Shown here: in pieces, positions 42,877 through 51,933 of the stretch
How positions within the stretch are numbered: position 1 is the first letter of the stretch
Layout of the letters: each line of letters begins with the position of its first letter
DNA from: Diacronema lutheri
Taxonomy: Eukaryota; Haptophyta; Pavlovophyceae; Pavlovales; Pavlovaceae
Assembly (NCBI GenBank): GCA_019448385.1
Contig: JAGTXO010000043.1
Span: 166,501-230,500, forward strand
Direction: 5' to 3'
DNA: 64,000 nucleotides
Notes under the pieces: generated by a model
Seen by the model: only the letters and a program-made list of their open reading frames with translations
Databases searched by the model: none
What the model was told of the DNA's origin: nothing
Position numbers and translations under genes: made by a program

Positions 42877-44593
42877 TCAGCAGCCTTGATTCACGCCTGC
42901 GCGGTCGCATCCCAGCCAACTTTGCACAACTCGAGCGCCTGCGCGACCTGCTGCGCGAGCGCCACGCTCTGAGCGGCCGGCATAGTGGGAGCAATGGACT
43001 GCGGCGCCGGCACGGGCGCGGAGTAGGCATCGAACGCGCCGGCCCAGCCGCCCGACGCCACGAGGCCGCCGCCACCGACCTTGCCAGGGTGCTTGGGCGG
43101 GGGCGTCACCTCGACGACAAGGTAAAGAATGCAGATGTCCAAGTCCTGCTGCGCGCCGCTCGGCGCGTAAAACCTGCGCGCCACGTCGGCATCGTCGGTG
43201 ATCAGCGTCAGGCGGACGAACACTGCGGGCGCGCCGACCTCTCGCTGATGCCGATCCGGTAGAGCCGAAGGGAGTGAGGCGGCTGCGGCAGGTTGCCGTG
43301 AGTCGAGTCGTGCGTCGAGCGTAGGAGCGCGGTGAGCACGTCGCGGCTCTCGACCAGCGCGTAAAAGCCGTCGGCTGCTTGTAGACCAACGAGAGCGCGT
43401 AGCGGCGCGGAAGCGCTTGCTTCGTCATCCTCACCGTCTTCGCCGGTCGAGCGCGATTAGCGGCGCGACGCGTCTCGCGCGCCGGGCCGGCGCGCCGACA
43501 CATCGCTCGTCTCCGCCGTGCGCTCCTCAAGCTGCGCGGCTTTGATCTCCGCCGCCTTTGCGGCCGCCTCGTCCTTGTTGGCGCGCGTCTCAGCCGACCG
43601 GGCCTGCGCTTGCGCCTTCTCCCCGAGCGCAGGCGCAAAGTGCACCTTGTTCTCCTCTGCGTGCGCGCGGCCTCCGACTTGGCGAGCTCCGCGGCCTCCG
43701 CGCTATACTGAAGAGGAGCTTGGCCCTTTTTAAAGCTTGCACGCGAGTGATCGCATCGTTGTCCCCCGAGTTGGCGCCCAGCTTGACGCACAATGGCTCG
43801 CCCGGCTTGAGGGCATCAACGTAGAGGGCATCAACGTACGCGTCAAAGGACACGAGGTACACGCGCAGCGTCTCCAAAGGCTTCCCCTCCTCCTCGGAGT
43901 CGTCCGCCACGACTTGAGCGAATCCTGCGCGGGCACCGCCGCAAGCCCACGCGCCGGCTCGTGCTCGTCCGGCTCGTGCTCGTCCGGCTCGGCCGCCGGC
44001 AGCGCGCTCGAGCTACCGGCCTTCGCGCCGGCCCCGCCGCCGGCGAGGGCGCGCACTGGAGCCGCTTTCTCGGGCGGCTTCGTTGCGCCAGCGCTGGGCT
44101 TGCGAGACGAGCGCTGCGGCAGCGCGCCAATTGTTGTAGGCGAGTACATGGTAACCCTCGGCACGCGGGGTCGCGCGCCAGCCGGCGCCGAGGTCTCGCG
44201 CGCGCGATTGGCCTCGTCTTGGTCGGCCTTGCGCTTCGCTCGCGTCATCTTGTCGGCTATCGCCTTGTCCAACGGACCGGCGCGCGCGACCTTGACGCGA
44301 CCAACGCCAGCGCGCGCGCCGGCGTCCGCGTCCAAGCGGAGGGCCGCGAGCGCGCCTGCGCCGGCCGGCGGGCCGGGCGCGGCGGATGTCGCAGCTGCGG
44401 CGGCGGGGTCCTGGCCATCTTGGGAACCCGGGGCCGGCACGGCGACACCGTCCGCGACGCCGCCGTCCGCTGCCGGCTCACCGAGCGTGTGGCTTGTTCG
44501 GCTGGGAATCGACGATGCCGGTGGCCTCGTACCGCTCGATGGTGGCGCGGACGATCGACTCCGTGAGCGTGTCGGTGGATGTGTGGAGGTCAT
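42877..44593 (-). pseudogene. Decayed second reading frame inside the transposon (possible cargo)
   Basis: On the minus strand, protein-like pieces follow each other in changing frames: ALPQRSSRKPSAGATKPPEK; DDSEEEGKPLETLRVYLVSF; VKLGANSGDNDAITRVQALK; HFAPALGEKAQAQARSAETR; LQAADGFYALVESRDVLTAL; and VFVRLTLITDDADVARRFYA. A TAA at about 43457 and frame changes near 43905, 43700 and 43235 break it. A 12-bp tandem duplication makes YVDALYVDAL. It is either a transposon-encoded accessory protein or a captured host gene. No family was recognised. Confidence 0.5.
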
Positions 44594-44930
44594 CCGCGAT
44601 CCTCACCGCGCTCCTGCCGAGAAAATAGCCGCCACAGGATGATCTTCATGACCTCGACCGAGAGCCGGTGCCCGCGACCGACGCCGATGATGACGCCGCT
44701 CGCGGCGCTGCGGCCGCGCCGCCTGCACGTGTCGCGGTTATGAGAGCGGGGTTCCCGGGTATGTCAGGAACCCCCACGCGCAGCGGCGACACGCATAGCG
44801 CGACACGCACCGCGCCACCTCCCGCGGGGCCGACGCGACGCGCGCGCGCACCTCTCGCGGCCATTTTCGCTTTTTCGCGCGCGGGTCTCTCCTATTCCTT
44901 CGTCCGCGAACTCAGACCCAACGGGCAGTA
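44491..44930. repeat. Right terminal inverted repeat of the transposon (with TA)
   Basis: Reverse complement of 42171-42610, ending ...CAACGGGCAG then TA at 44929-44930. The start codon of the next gene (44975) is 44 bp further on. Confidence 0.9.
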
Positions 44931-44974
44931 CTCATCATACGGCCGTTCTCCGCATTCGCTCGGCGAAGATCAGA

Positions 44975-47921
44975 ATGCAGCGCATGTCAACGGTGTGCCG
45001 ACGATCGCCGTGGCGAGGCGCGCTCACCGCGCGGCTCGCCGCGCCGCTCGTGCGCGCGCCACGCCTCGCCGCGTGCGCGCGGCCGCATCTTGCCGCCTTC
45101 CACGCCACGCCGCGCGTGCGCGACACGTGGCTGCCGTGGGACCCCAACAAGAAGAGCAACGCGCACGTTGAGCTGCACGAGCTCATCGAGCTGTGGTCAC
45201 GCGACAAGTTCTACGCAACGGGCGCGGGGCTGACGCTGGGGCTTGGCGTCGTCGCCGTGCTCTACGGCCCCTTCTCTTTTGCCGCGGCAGCCACCGCGCT
45301 TCCCGTTGGGCTGTGGTGGTACGTCGGTCTCTCGGACATCCACCAATCGCGCCACACGATCATGCGCAACTTCCCGGTGCGCGCAGAGCGTGGGCTCTGG
45401 GCGCGCGCGCGCGCGCGCGCGATGGCGCGGAACGCGCCTTTGCACCGACCGACTTCTCTCGTGCCCCCCGCCCGACGAACCACCGCGCAGGTGCTCGGCC
45501 GGCTGCGCTACTTGCTCGAGTCGATCCGGCCGGAGATCCGCCAATACTTCATCGAGACGGACAACGAGCACAACCCGATCTCGCGCGCCAAGCGCACGAT
45601 TGTGTACCAGCGCGCAAAGGGCGCGCGCGACTCTCTCCCATTCGGCACGCGTGAGGACGTCTACGCGACGGGTCACGAGTGGGCCAATCATTCGCTTTAC
45701 CCAAAGGTTGCGCTGCAGCCCCTCCCTGCCCGAATGCCCTCCTCTCTCCCCTCGCCCCTCTGCCCCCTCCGCCCTTTCCCCTCTGCTCTATTGCAGAGGA
45801 CCAGCACACGCCCGACGGGAGCACAGACGCCGCTGACGGTCTCTCTCTCCCCCCCCCCCCCCACCCCCCCCCCCGTCGTGCGCGCCGCGCTTTGCTGTGC
45901 AGGTTGCGCCGCTCGACAAGGCGCGCGTGCGCTTCGGCGGGCCGGACTGCAAGCAGCCGTACGACGGGTCGATCCTCAACATCTCGGCGATGAGCTACGG
46001 CGCCATCTCGGACAATGCGGTGCTCGCGCTCAACAAGGCGGCGCGGATGGGTTCCTTCTCGCACAACACGGGGGAGGGAGGTGAGACACGCCCGCTGCCC
46101 TTGCCCTCCGCGCCACCCGGCCGCCATCGTGCGCGCGGGTGGAGCGCCAAACGGTGCGCTGCGGTGCGCGCGCGCGCGCCCGCGACGGTGGCAAGGTGTG
46201 TCCGCTTCGCACAAGGAGCACGGTGGCGACCTTGTGTGGAACATTGGCACGGGCTACTTTGGCTGCAGGCGGCCGGGTGGCGGCTTTGACGCCGCGCGCT
46301 TCCGCGAGACGGCCGCAACCCCGTCGATCAAGATGATCGAGCTCAAGCTGTCGCAGGGCGCCAAGCCGGCGCACGGCGGCATCCTGCCCGCGAGCAAGGT
46401 GACGCCCGCCATCGCCGAGGCGCGCGGCGTGAATCTGGGCGAGGACTGCAACTCGCCACCGTCGCACTCTGCCTTCTCGTGCCCGCACACCATGATGGAG
46501 TTCATCGCAAAGGTGCGCGCGGCAGCGGCGGTGGCAGCGGCGGCGGCAGCGGCGCGTGCCGAGCAGCCGACCGTGAGCGCGCGCCCGCCGTGCGGCACCC
46601 GTGCGGCTCGCCCCGTGCCGTCACGCCCCCTCGCCCCGTGCCGTCACGCCCCCTCGCCCTGTGCCGTCACGCCCCCTCGCCCTGTGCCGTCACGCCCCCT
46701 CGCCCTGTGCCGTCACGACCCCTCGCCCTGTGCCGTCACGCCCCCTCGCTCGCGCGCGCGTGTGTGCGCCGCAGCTGCGCGAGCTGTCGGGCGGCAAGCC
46801 GATCGGCTTCAAGCTGTGCGTGGGCAGGCCCGACGAGCTGCTCTCGCTCGCGCACGCGATGGTGGACACGCGGATCTACCCCGACTTCATCACCGTCGAT
46901 GGCGCCGAGGGCGGGACGGGCGCAGCTCCGGTGGAGTTTTCAAATTCGATCGGTAGCGGCACACGATGGGTGCCCCTTGCCTTTGACTCGCCTTTGGCGC
47001 ACACTGCCTCTTGACCGCACTGGCGCATTCCGCGCATGGCCCCGTGCGCGCGCGCGATCCGCCGTGCGTTGCAGGCATGCCGCTCGTCGAGGGCCTGCGG
47101 CTGACGCATAACGCGCTGCTCGGCACGGGTGTACGCAAGCACGTCAAGCTGATCGCTTCAGGCCGCGTCTTCAGTGGGATGGGCATCGTGCGCAAGATCG
47201 CCCTTGGTGCGCGCGCGAGCACGCGCCGTGCGCCTTATCGCGTGAGCGCCGCGCGCATTCGACGCATGTGCACCGCCCGCGCTGCCTTCGCGTTCGCGCG
47301 CTGCCGCTGAGGCGAGCTGCGCCGTGCGCGCGGTGCGCCCACGCCGACGCGCGCGCTGCGGCCGCTCGGCGGCGCGGAGCGAAGGAGCGGACGCGGTGAA
47401 TGCGGCCCGCGCTTTCATGTTTGCCCTCGGCTGCATTCAAAGCCTCAAGTGCAACACGAACAAGTGCCCCACTGGCGTCACGTCGCAGGACCCTGAGCTC
47501 ATGGCAGGCCTCGTCGTCGGCGATAAGGCGGAGCGCGTGCTGCGCTACCACCAGAAGACGGTGCACGCTGCGCTCGAGATCATCGGCGCGATCGGGCTCG
47601 AATCGCCATCAGAGATCGAGGCCAAGCACATCTTTCGGCGCGTCAGCTCGACCAAGGTGCTGAGCTACGAACAGCAGTACCCCGCAATCGAGGTGCGCAC
47701 CGTACGGGCAATGTGCGAGCGGAGCGGAGGTCGGACTCGCGCTGAGCTCAGCGGGCCCGCCGCGCGCGCCACCCCTCGCCCCGTACGCACCCCACCCGCA
47801 GGAGGGCTGCCTGCTGCCCGGCAGGAGCAACAACAGCCCAGCCTTGCAGCGGTGGTACTCGACATGGGGCCTGCACCTGCAGGCACACAAGGATCACAAC
47901 GCGCGCTTCACGGTGCGGTAG
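44975..47921 (+). CDS. FMN-binding glutamate-synthase-family protein, organelle-targeted
   Basis: Eight exons: 44975-45376, 45491-45706, 45903-46080, 46196-46512, 46775-46952, 47075-47206, 47385-47692 and 47802-47921; 616 residues. All phases agree. The N-terminus is Arg/Ala-rich without acidic residues (MQRMSTVCRRSPWRGALTAR), typical of a mitochondrial or plastid transit peptide. A membrane hairpin follows (FYATGAGLTLGLGVVAVLYG). The GltB-like barrel has NISAMSYGAISDNAVLALNK, HNTGEGG, GDLVWNIGTGYFGCR, FITVDGAEGGTGAAP, and the 3Fe-4S ligands CIQSLKCNTNKCPTG. It is the single-domain bacterial type, not full Fd-GOGAT: no glutamine amidotransferase domain is present, so the ammonia source and true reaction are uncertain. 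Intron 4 holds a 23-bp minisatellite and intron 2 a C tract. Confidence 0.88.
46606..46750. repeat. 23-bp minisatellite, about six copies, in an intron
   Basis: The unit is CGCCCCCTCGCCCTGTGCCG followed by TCA, with few substitutions. It lies in intron 46513-46774 and ends just before the 3' splice site, where its pyrimidine-rich strand may serve as the polypyrimidine tract. Confidence 0.9.
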
Positions 47922-47968
47922 ACGTAGACAAGGGCGCGGTTGTGCTGTGGGCGCTGCCCTGCGCGAAC

Positions 47969-50900
47969 TTAGAGCAGGCCGCGGATGCGTGCAGCCGGCC
48001 GTTTGATCGACTGCTCCCACAGCACGTTGTCGGCGAGCGGGTTGGCAAGCTCGCCGCCACGGTCGGACGCGCTGTCATCGGTCTGGCCATCGACGCCCAC
48101 ATCAACGTCCAACCAGTGCTTGAGGTCCGCCGGCGTGGGCGGCGCAAGCTTCACGCCGGACGGCGTAGCAGCGCCGCCCTCGCGCCCCTCAGCGAGCGCC
48201 GGCAGCGCGACGTATGCGACGGCTGAGGGCGCCAGTGGCCGCGAGAAGCGCGACGCCGCGTGTGGCAGCGCGTCCGACGCGCCATCGCACCGCGCGCGTC
48301 GCAAGGCGTGCTCCTTGGCCAAGGCGTCGTAGCGCTCGGCGCAGTGCTTGGGATGAACGCCCAGGTAGGGCCCCACCCAGTCCCAGTGGTGCGATTCGCG
48401 AAGCACGGCGCCAAGCAGTGCAAGGTCGAGCTCGGGCGTCCAATCAGGAGGGTCGCCAACGGGCGCGCCCTCGGCAGTGGGCAAGCTGCCCGCTGCATCC
48501 GGCTCGCGGCGCACGAGCACGTGCCCGGCGTGCTCTGCCGCCGCCGCGCCCGCGACGCAGCGCTCGCACACGTCAAAGTCGCCGCACGAGGCGCACTGCG
48601 TCCACGGCTCGGTCGCCGCGAGGAGCTGATGACAGACGTCGCATGTCGTGAGGAGGCTGATCGAGCGCTCCTCCAACACGCACGCCGTGCCGTCCGCGTC
48701 GCGCCAGTAGAGCGCGCGGCTCGCCGCGATGTCCCTCAGCAGCTCCGACTCGGCGTCCTCCATCTCCGCGTCCTTGCCACGCGAGAGAGTCGTGCAGCTC
48801 GCGGGCAGCTCAAAGTCGCGCGCTGTGCTCGGCAGGTGGCCAAGCGCGAACGCGATCGACGGCCGCGTGCGGCGCGCGCTGGAGACCACCCTGCCCGCCA
48901 TGCTCACGGCCGGCGAGCCCCGCACTGCGTCGGCGGCTTCTCCGGCACGCGCCCGTTTGGCGCTGCGGCAGCTCGGATCGGCACGCACGCTCGCCGCTGC
49001 GGCTGGCGCCGTGCCACCGGCCGCCGCGGCGAGCGTCGAGCTGCGCGCGCGAAGCGAGGCCACGCGAGAAGCGCTTGGCGCCCGCGGCTCGCTCAGCGCT
49101 CCGTCGACTGGTGCGCTGCCGCACGTCATCGGTGGCGATGCAAAGTCCGAGCCACCCACCGCCGCGGCGAGCTCGGCGTGCGCCTCCGCCTCGCGGCCGA
49201 TCGCGGACGGTACCCTGACGTGCGCGGGCGCGCAGGCGACTGGCGTCGAGAGCGGCGCACCCGGCGAGAGCTCGAGAAGCGCGTTCGCCGCGTCCATCAG
49301 CCCACCCGCTGCCATGGCGCGTGCGCCCTCGGGCGCCTGTGGGCGCGTGCGGCATGCGTCGCGCGCGCGCGCATCCGATGCGAGCGGTGCGAGCGGAGCC
49401 GCTGCCGACTCTGAAAGCGGGTCCTTTGAAAGCTGCAGCAGCAGTCCGGATGCGCGTCCACCGCCGCTGCTGAGGGCACCGGGCGCCGGTGGCAGCAGCA
49501 GCAGCGAAGAGGCAACGGGCGCACCAGTCGCGTGCGCGCCGTCGAGCAAAGCCGGGGCTCCGACGCTTGCCGTGGCCTCCTTCTCGCCCGTTGCAACTCG
49601 CTGCCGCGTGGCAACCGCACCGGTGACTTTCATGCCGTCGACGAGCAGGTGCGTACCCGTGCGCTTTGCACCAAGCACGACGCCCTCTGCCGGCGGATCG
49701 TCGACCGTTGCGCCGCCCGGCGGCGATGCGCGCGGCGGGGACGCGCCGAGCGGCGCGCTCGTTGGCGATGTGCGCGTCGTTGCCGGCTCGCAGCGCGTCA
49801 GCGCGTCAGACATGGGCGGCTGAGCCGTGCGATCGCAACTGGGCGCAAGGTGCCAAGCGCTCTCGTGCGTGGCGACCGGCGGCTCGCCGCGCGGCGCACC
49901 CAACGGAGGCGGCAGCAGCAGAGCGGCCGCGGCTGGCGGCTGGCAGCAGAGGCGCGGCGGGCAATGCGCGGCGTGCGCGCGCGTGGCCGCAGGAAGTGCG
50001 CAGCGCGCCTCAGGCGCCGCGCTGTGGAGGCCGTCGATCGCTGCAGGCGGGTCGTACTCGTCCGGGCGCACATCGCCGTACTCGTCCGGGCGCACATCGC
50101 ACACGCCAGGCGCACAGACGAGCGGGGGAGAGGGAAGCACGCCATCGCCCATCACGGTTGACAGCAGCAGCTCTCCCAGCGTCGCGCCCTCATCCGCGCT
50201 GTCGGTTGCCGGGTACGCCCAAGCGAGCGTAGCCATCTGCGCCGGCGGAGCGGCCATGCGCGCAGTGTCACGCTCGGATGCCGGCGGCGCGAGAGCAGGC
50301 GCGCCGACGGCCATCATCGCTGCGCACAGCTCGAGCGAATCCGCCGCGGGCGCCTGCCCATCGCGGCCTCGCGCGCACAGAGCCGCCGGCGGCTGCAGCT
50401 GCAGCGGCGGCGGCAGCGGCGGCGTGAGATGCGGCGGCGGCACGCGAAATGGCTCGTGCGGCGGCGACGGCACACGAGCGTGAGACGGCTCGTGCGACGG
50501 CGCGCTCGCGCGCGCGCCCGCGTCCGTCGCCGACTCGGGCGTGAGCGCTGCTTCGGGCGGCGGGAAGTTGAGCGGCCGACCGAGGGTGATAGCCCATGCA
50601 TCGTACGCGCGCGCCGCCTGCTCGGCCGTGTCGAAGGTGCCGAGGTGCTTGTCAATCTGGCGGCCATGCTTGCCGCGTGCAGCATACCGTTTGCTCTTCT
50701 CACGCCGCACGCCAAAGAAGGGGCGCTTCGAAGAGCGGGCGGCGGACGGCGGGACAACGCGCGCGTGCGCCGCATGCGGCGCGTGCGACGGCGAATGCGC
50801 TGCTGCTGCTGGCGCTGCTGCTGCTGGCGCGGCGGCTGCCGGCGCCAAGGCGGGCACCGTCCGGTCGGGCACCGTCCGGTCGGGCACCGTCCGGTTGGCG

Positions 50901-51766
50901 GCATGGGCGAGGGTGGTGCGCACGCCGCTTGCACCTCGGTCGCTGTCGTGGCCACCCGCCTCTCGCGCGCCCACGCGTACGGGTGGGGGCGATTCAGCGC
51001 GCAGCACTGCTGCAGAGGCGCATGCGTTACGCGCTGCGGGCAGAGGCGCGTCCGCAGGCGCCGCGATGGGCAGAGCGCCGGGCGGCAAGCTGTGATGAGC
51101 GTCGACGAGCGTCGCAGCATGAACACACTGGCCATCGCCGCAGCCGCCGCCGCTTGCCGCGTGCTCTGCCGCGCCGACGGCCATCGGCGCAACGGCGTGC
51201 AGTGGAGGCGTGCATGTGCTCAGGAGCGCGCCGTCGGCCAGGTGCGCGGACGCAGGCGGCGCGAGGGCGGAGGGTGCGTGCGGCGGGCTGCGCTTGGCGT
51301 TGTCGACCGCAGTGACTGGCTTGGTCTCAATTGCTTCGCCGCCGTCGCCATTCGCCCCGCGCTCTGCCGCGCCGACGGGCCGCAGCGCGATTGCTAGAGG
51401 TGCGGGCGGCGGCGGCGGAAAATTGCGCCTCAGCTCCGGGTGCTTGTCCGCAAACGCGTCGTAGGCGCGCGCGGCCTCGAGTGCGGTGTCAAACGTGCCA
51501 AGGCCAACGTCCACGCCCTTGTGCTTGACGCGCGCGCGGAAGCGCACGCCCGAGTACTTCGTCATGCACTGCTGGACGCCGATGAACTTGCGCGGCAACG
51601 CCTCGGGCGTGTTCGGCGATGGCGCTTGGCCCGCGCCGCTGACGGGCGCGGGTGGCAAATGCGCCGGCTGCGCGCGCACGCTGGGCGATGGCAGCACGTG
51701 GCCCGAGGCGCTCAGCTCTGCCCGTGGCGCGCTCGAGCCAAGCGAGCCTCCCGACGTTCGCGGCAT
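47969..51766 (-). CDS. Transcription regulator with two AP2/ERF domains, ZZ zinc finger and SANT/Myb domain
   Basis: An intronless 1,265-residue protein from ATG 51766 (MPRTSGGSLGSSAPRAEL). AP2-1 spans about 61-117 (KYSGVRFRARVKHKGVDVGL, then GTFDTALEAARAYDAFA) and AP2-2 about 347-402 (FFGVRREKSKRYAARGKHG, then HLGTFDTAEQAARAYDAWA). A long Ala/Pro/Ser-rich linker follows, with a small NRTVPDRTVPDRTVP repeat. Near 1040-1085 is a ZZ finger: CDVCHQLL, QCASCGDFDVCERC, and HAGHVL. Near 1105-1155 is a SANT/Myb fold: DWTPELDLALLGAVLRES, then WDWVGPYLGVHPKHCAERY. ZZ plus SANT is the signature of ADA2-type coactivator subunits, but the ADA2 order is kept here behind plant-type AP2 DNA-binding domains. 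It probably binds GC-rich DNA and links to acetyltransferase complexes (inference). It is divergent from the MFS gene. Confidence 0.85.
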   Translation of the reverse strand: MPRTSGGSLGSSAPRAELSASGHVLPSPSVRAQPAHLPPAPVSGAGQAPSPNTPEALPRKFIGVQQCMTKYSGVRFRARVKHKGVDVGLGTFDTALEAARAYDAFADKHPELRRNFPPPPPAPLAIALRPVGAAERGANGDGGEAIETKPVTAVDNAKRSPPHAPSALAPPASAHLADGALLSTCTPPLHAVAPMAVGAAEHAASGGGCGDGQCVHAATLVDAHHSLPPGALPIAAPADAPLPAARNACASAAVLRAESPPPVRVGAREAGGHDSDRGASGVRTTLAHAANRTVPDRTVPDRTVPALAPAAAAPAAAAPAAAAHSPSHAPHAAHARVVPPSAARSSKRPFFGVRREKSKRYAARGKHGRQIDKHLGTFDTAEQAARAYDAWAITLGRPLNFPPPEAALTPESATDAGARASAPSHEPSHARVPSPPHEPFRVPPPHLTPPLPPPLQLQPPAALCARGRDGQAPAADSLELCAAMMAVGAPALAPPASERDTARMAAPPAQMATLAWAYPATDSADEGATLGELLLSTVMGDGVLPSPPLVCAPGVCDVRPDEYGDVRPDEYDPPAAIDGLHSAAPEARCALPAATRAHAAHCPPRLCCQPPAAAALLLPPPLGAPRGEPPVATHESAWHLAPSCDRTAQPPMSDALTRCEPATTRTSPTSAPLGASPPRASPPGGATVDDPPAEGVVLGAKRTGTHLLVDGMKVTGAVATRQRVATGEKEATASVGAPALLDGAHATGAPVASSLLLLPPAPGALSSGGGRASGLLLQLSKDPLSESAAAPLAPLASDARARDACRTRPQAPEGARAMAAGGLMDAANALLELSPGAPLSTPVACAPAHVRVPSAIGREAEAHAELAAAVGGSDFASPPMTCGSAPVDGALSEPRAPSASRVASLRARSSTLAAAAGGTAPAAAASVRADPSCRSAKRARAGEAADAVRGSPAVSMAGRVVSSARRTRPSIAFALGHLPSTARDFELPASCTTLSRGKDAEMEDAESELLRDIAASRALYWRDADGTACVLEERSISLLTTCDVCHQLLAATEPWTQCASCGDFDVCERCVAGAAAAEHAGHVLVRREPDAAGSLPTAEGAPVGDPPDWTPELDLALLGAVLRESHHWDWVGPYLGVHPKHCAERYDALAKEHALRRARCDGASDALPHAASRFSRPLAPSAVAYVALPALAEGREGGAATPSGVKLAPPTPADLKHWLDVDVGVDGQTDDSASDRGGELANPLADNVLWEQSIKRPAARIRGLL

Positions 51767-51933
51767 GCGGCGAAGCGGACGTCCTTTTTCTGTCGGGGGA
51801 GACGCCCTTTTTCGGTGTCGCGGAACAAGACTTAGTCAAAAGTTTACTGTGTCGTACAGTACAATCATGCAGCTCTGCCAGCACTTTTGCAGCTTTCAGT
51901 TTTGTCGTACAGTACGGTACGACAGGAGGAATC
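51767..51933. promoter_or_regulatory. Divergent promoter with paired TCGTACAGTAC elements
   Basis: The 11-mer TCGTACAGTAC occurs at 51852-51862 and 51905-51915, 53 bp apart. The second copy is extended into an inverted pair, GTCGTAC (51904-51910) and GTACGAC (51917-51923), around six bases. The region is much less GC-rich than its surroundings and separates the AP2 regulator from the MFS gene. Confidence 0.55.

Larger units (their letters stand above)
42171..44930. mobile_element. Tc1/mariner-like transposon derivative with 438-bp terminal inverted repeats
   Basis: The element (42173-44928, 2,756 bp) is bounded by TA on both sides, as expected for the Tc1/mariner target-site duplication. Its ends begin CTGCCCGTTGGGTCTGAG. 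Positions pair with a constant sum of 87101 through the arms, so the arms align without a gap, and every stretch compared was identical. Inside are a broken transposase (+) and a broken second reading frame (-). No complete transposase exists, so the copy is non-autonomous. Confidence 0.85.

Noticed and set aside
42237-44864. Two identical 72-residue proteins and their opposite-strand partners in the transposon arms
   Set aside because: Identity follows from the inverted arms. The frames have no recognisable domain and read through the element's terminal sequence.
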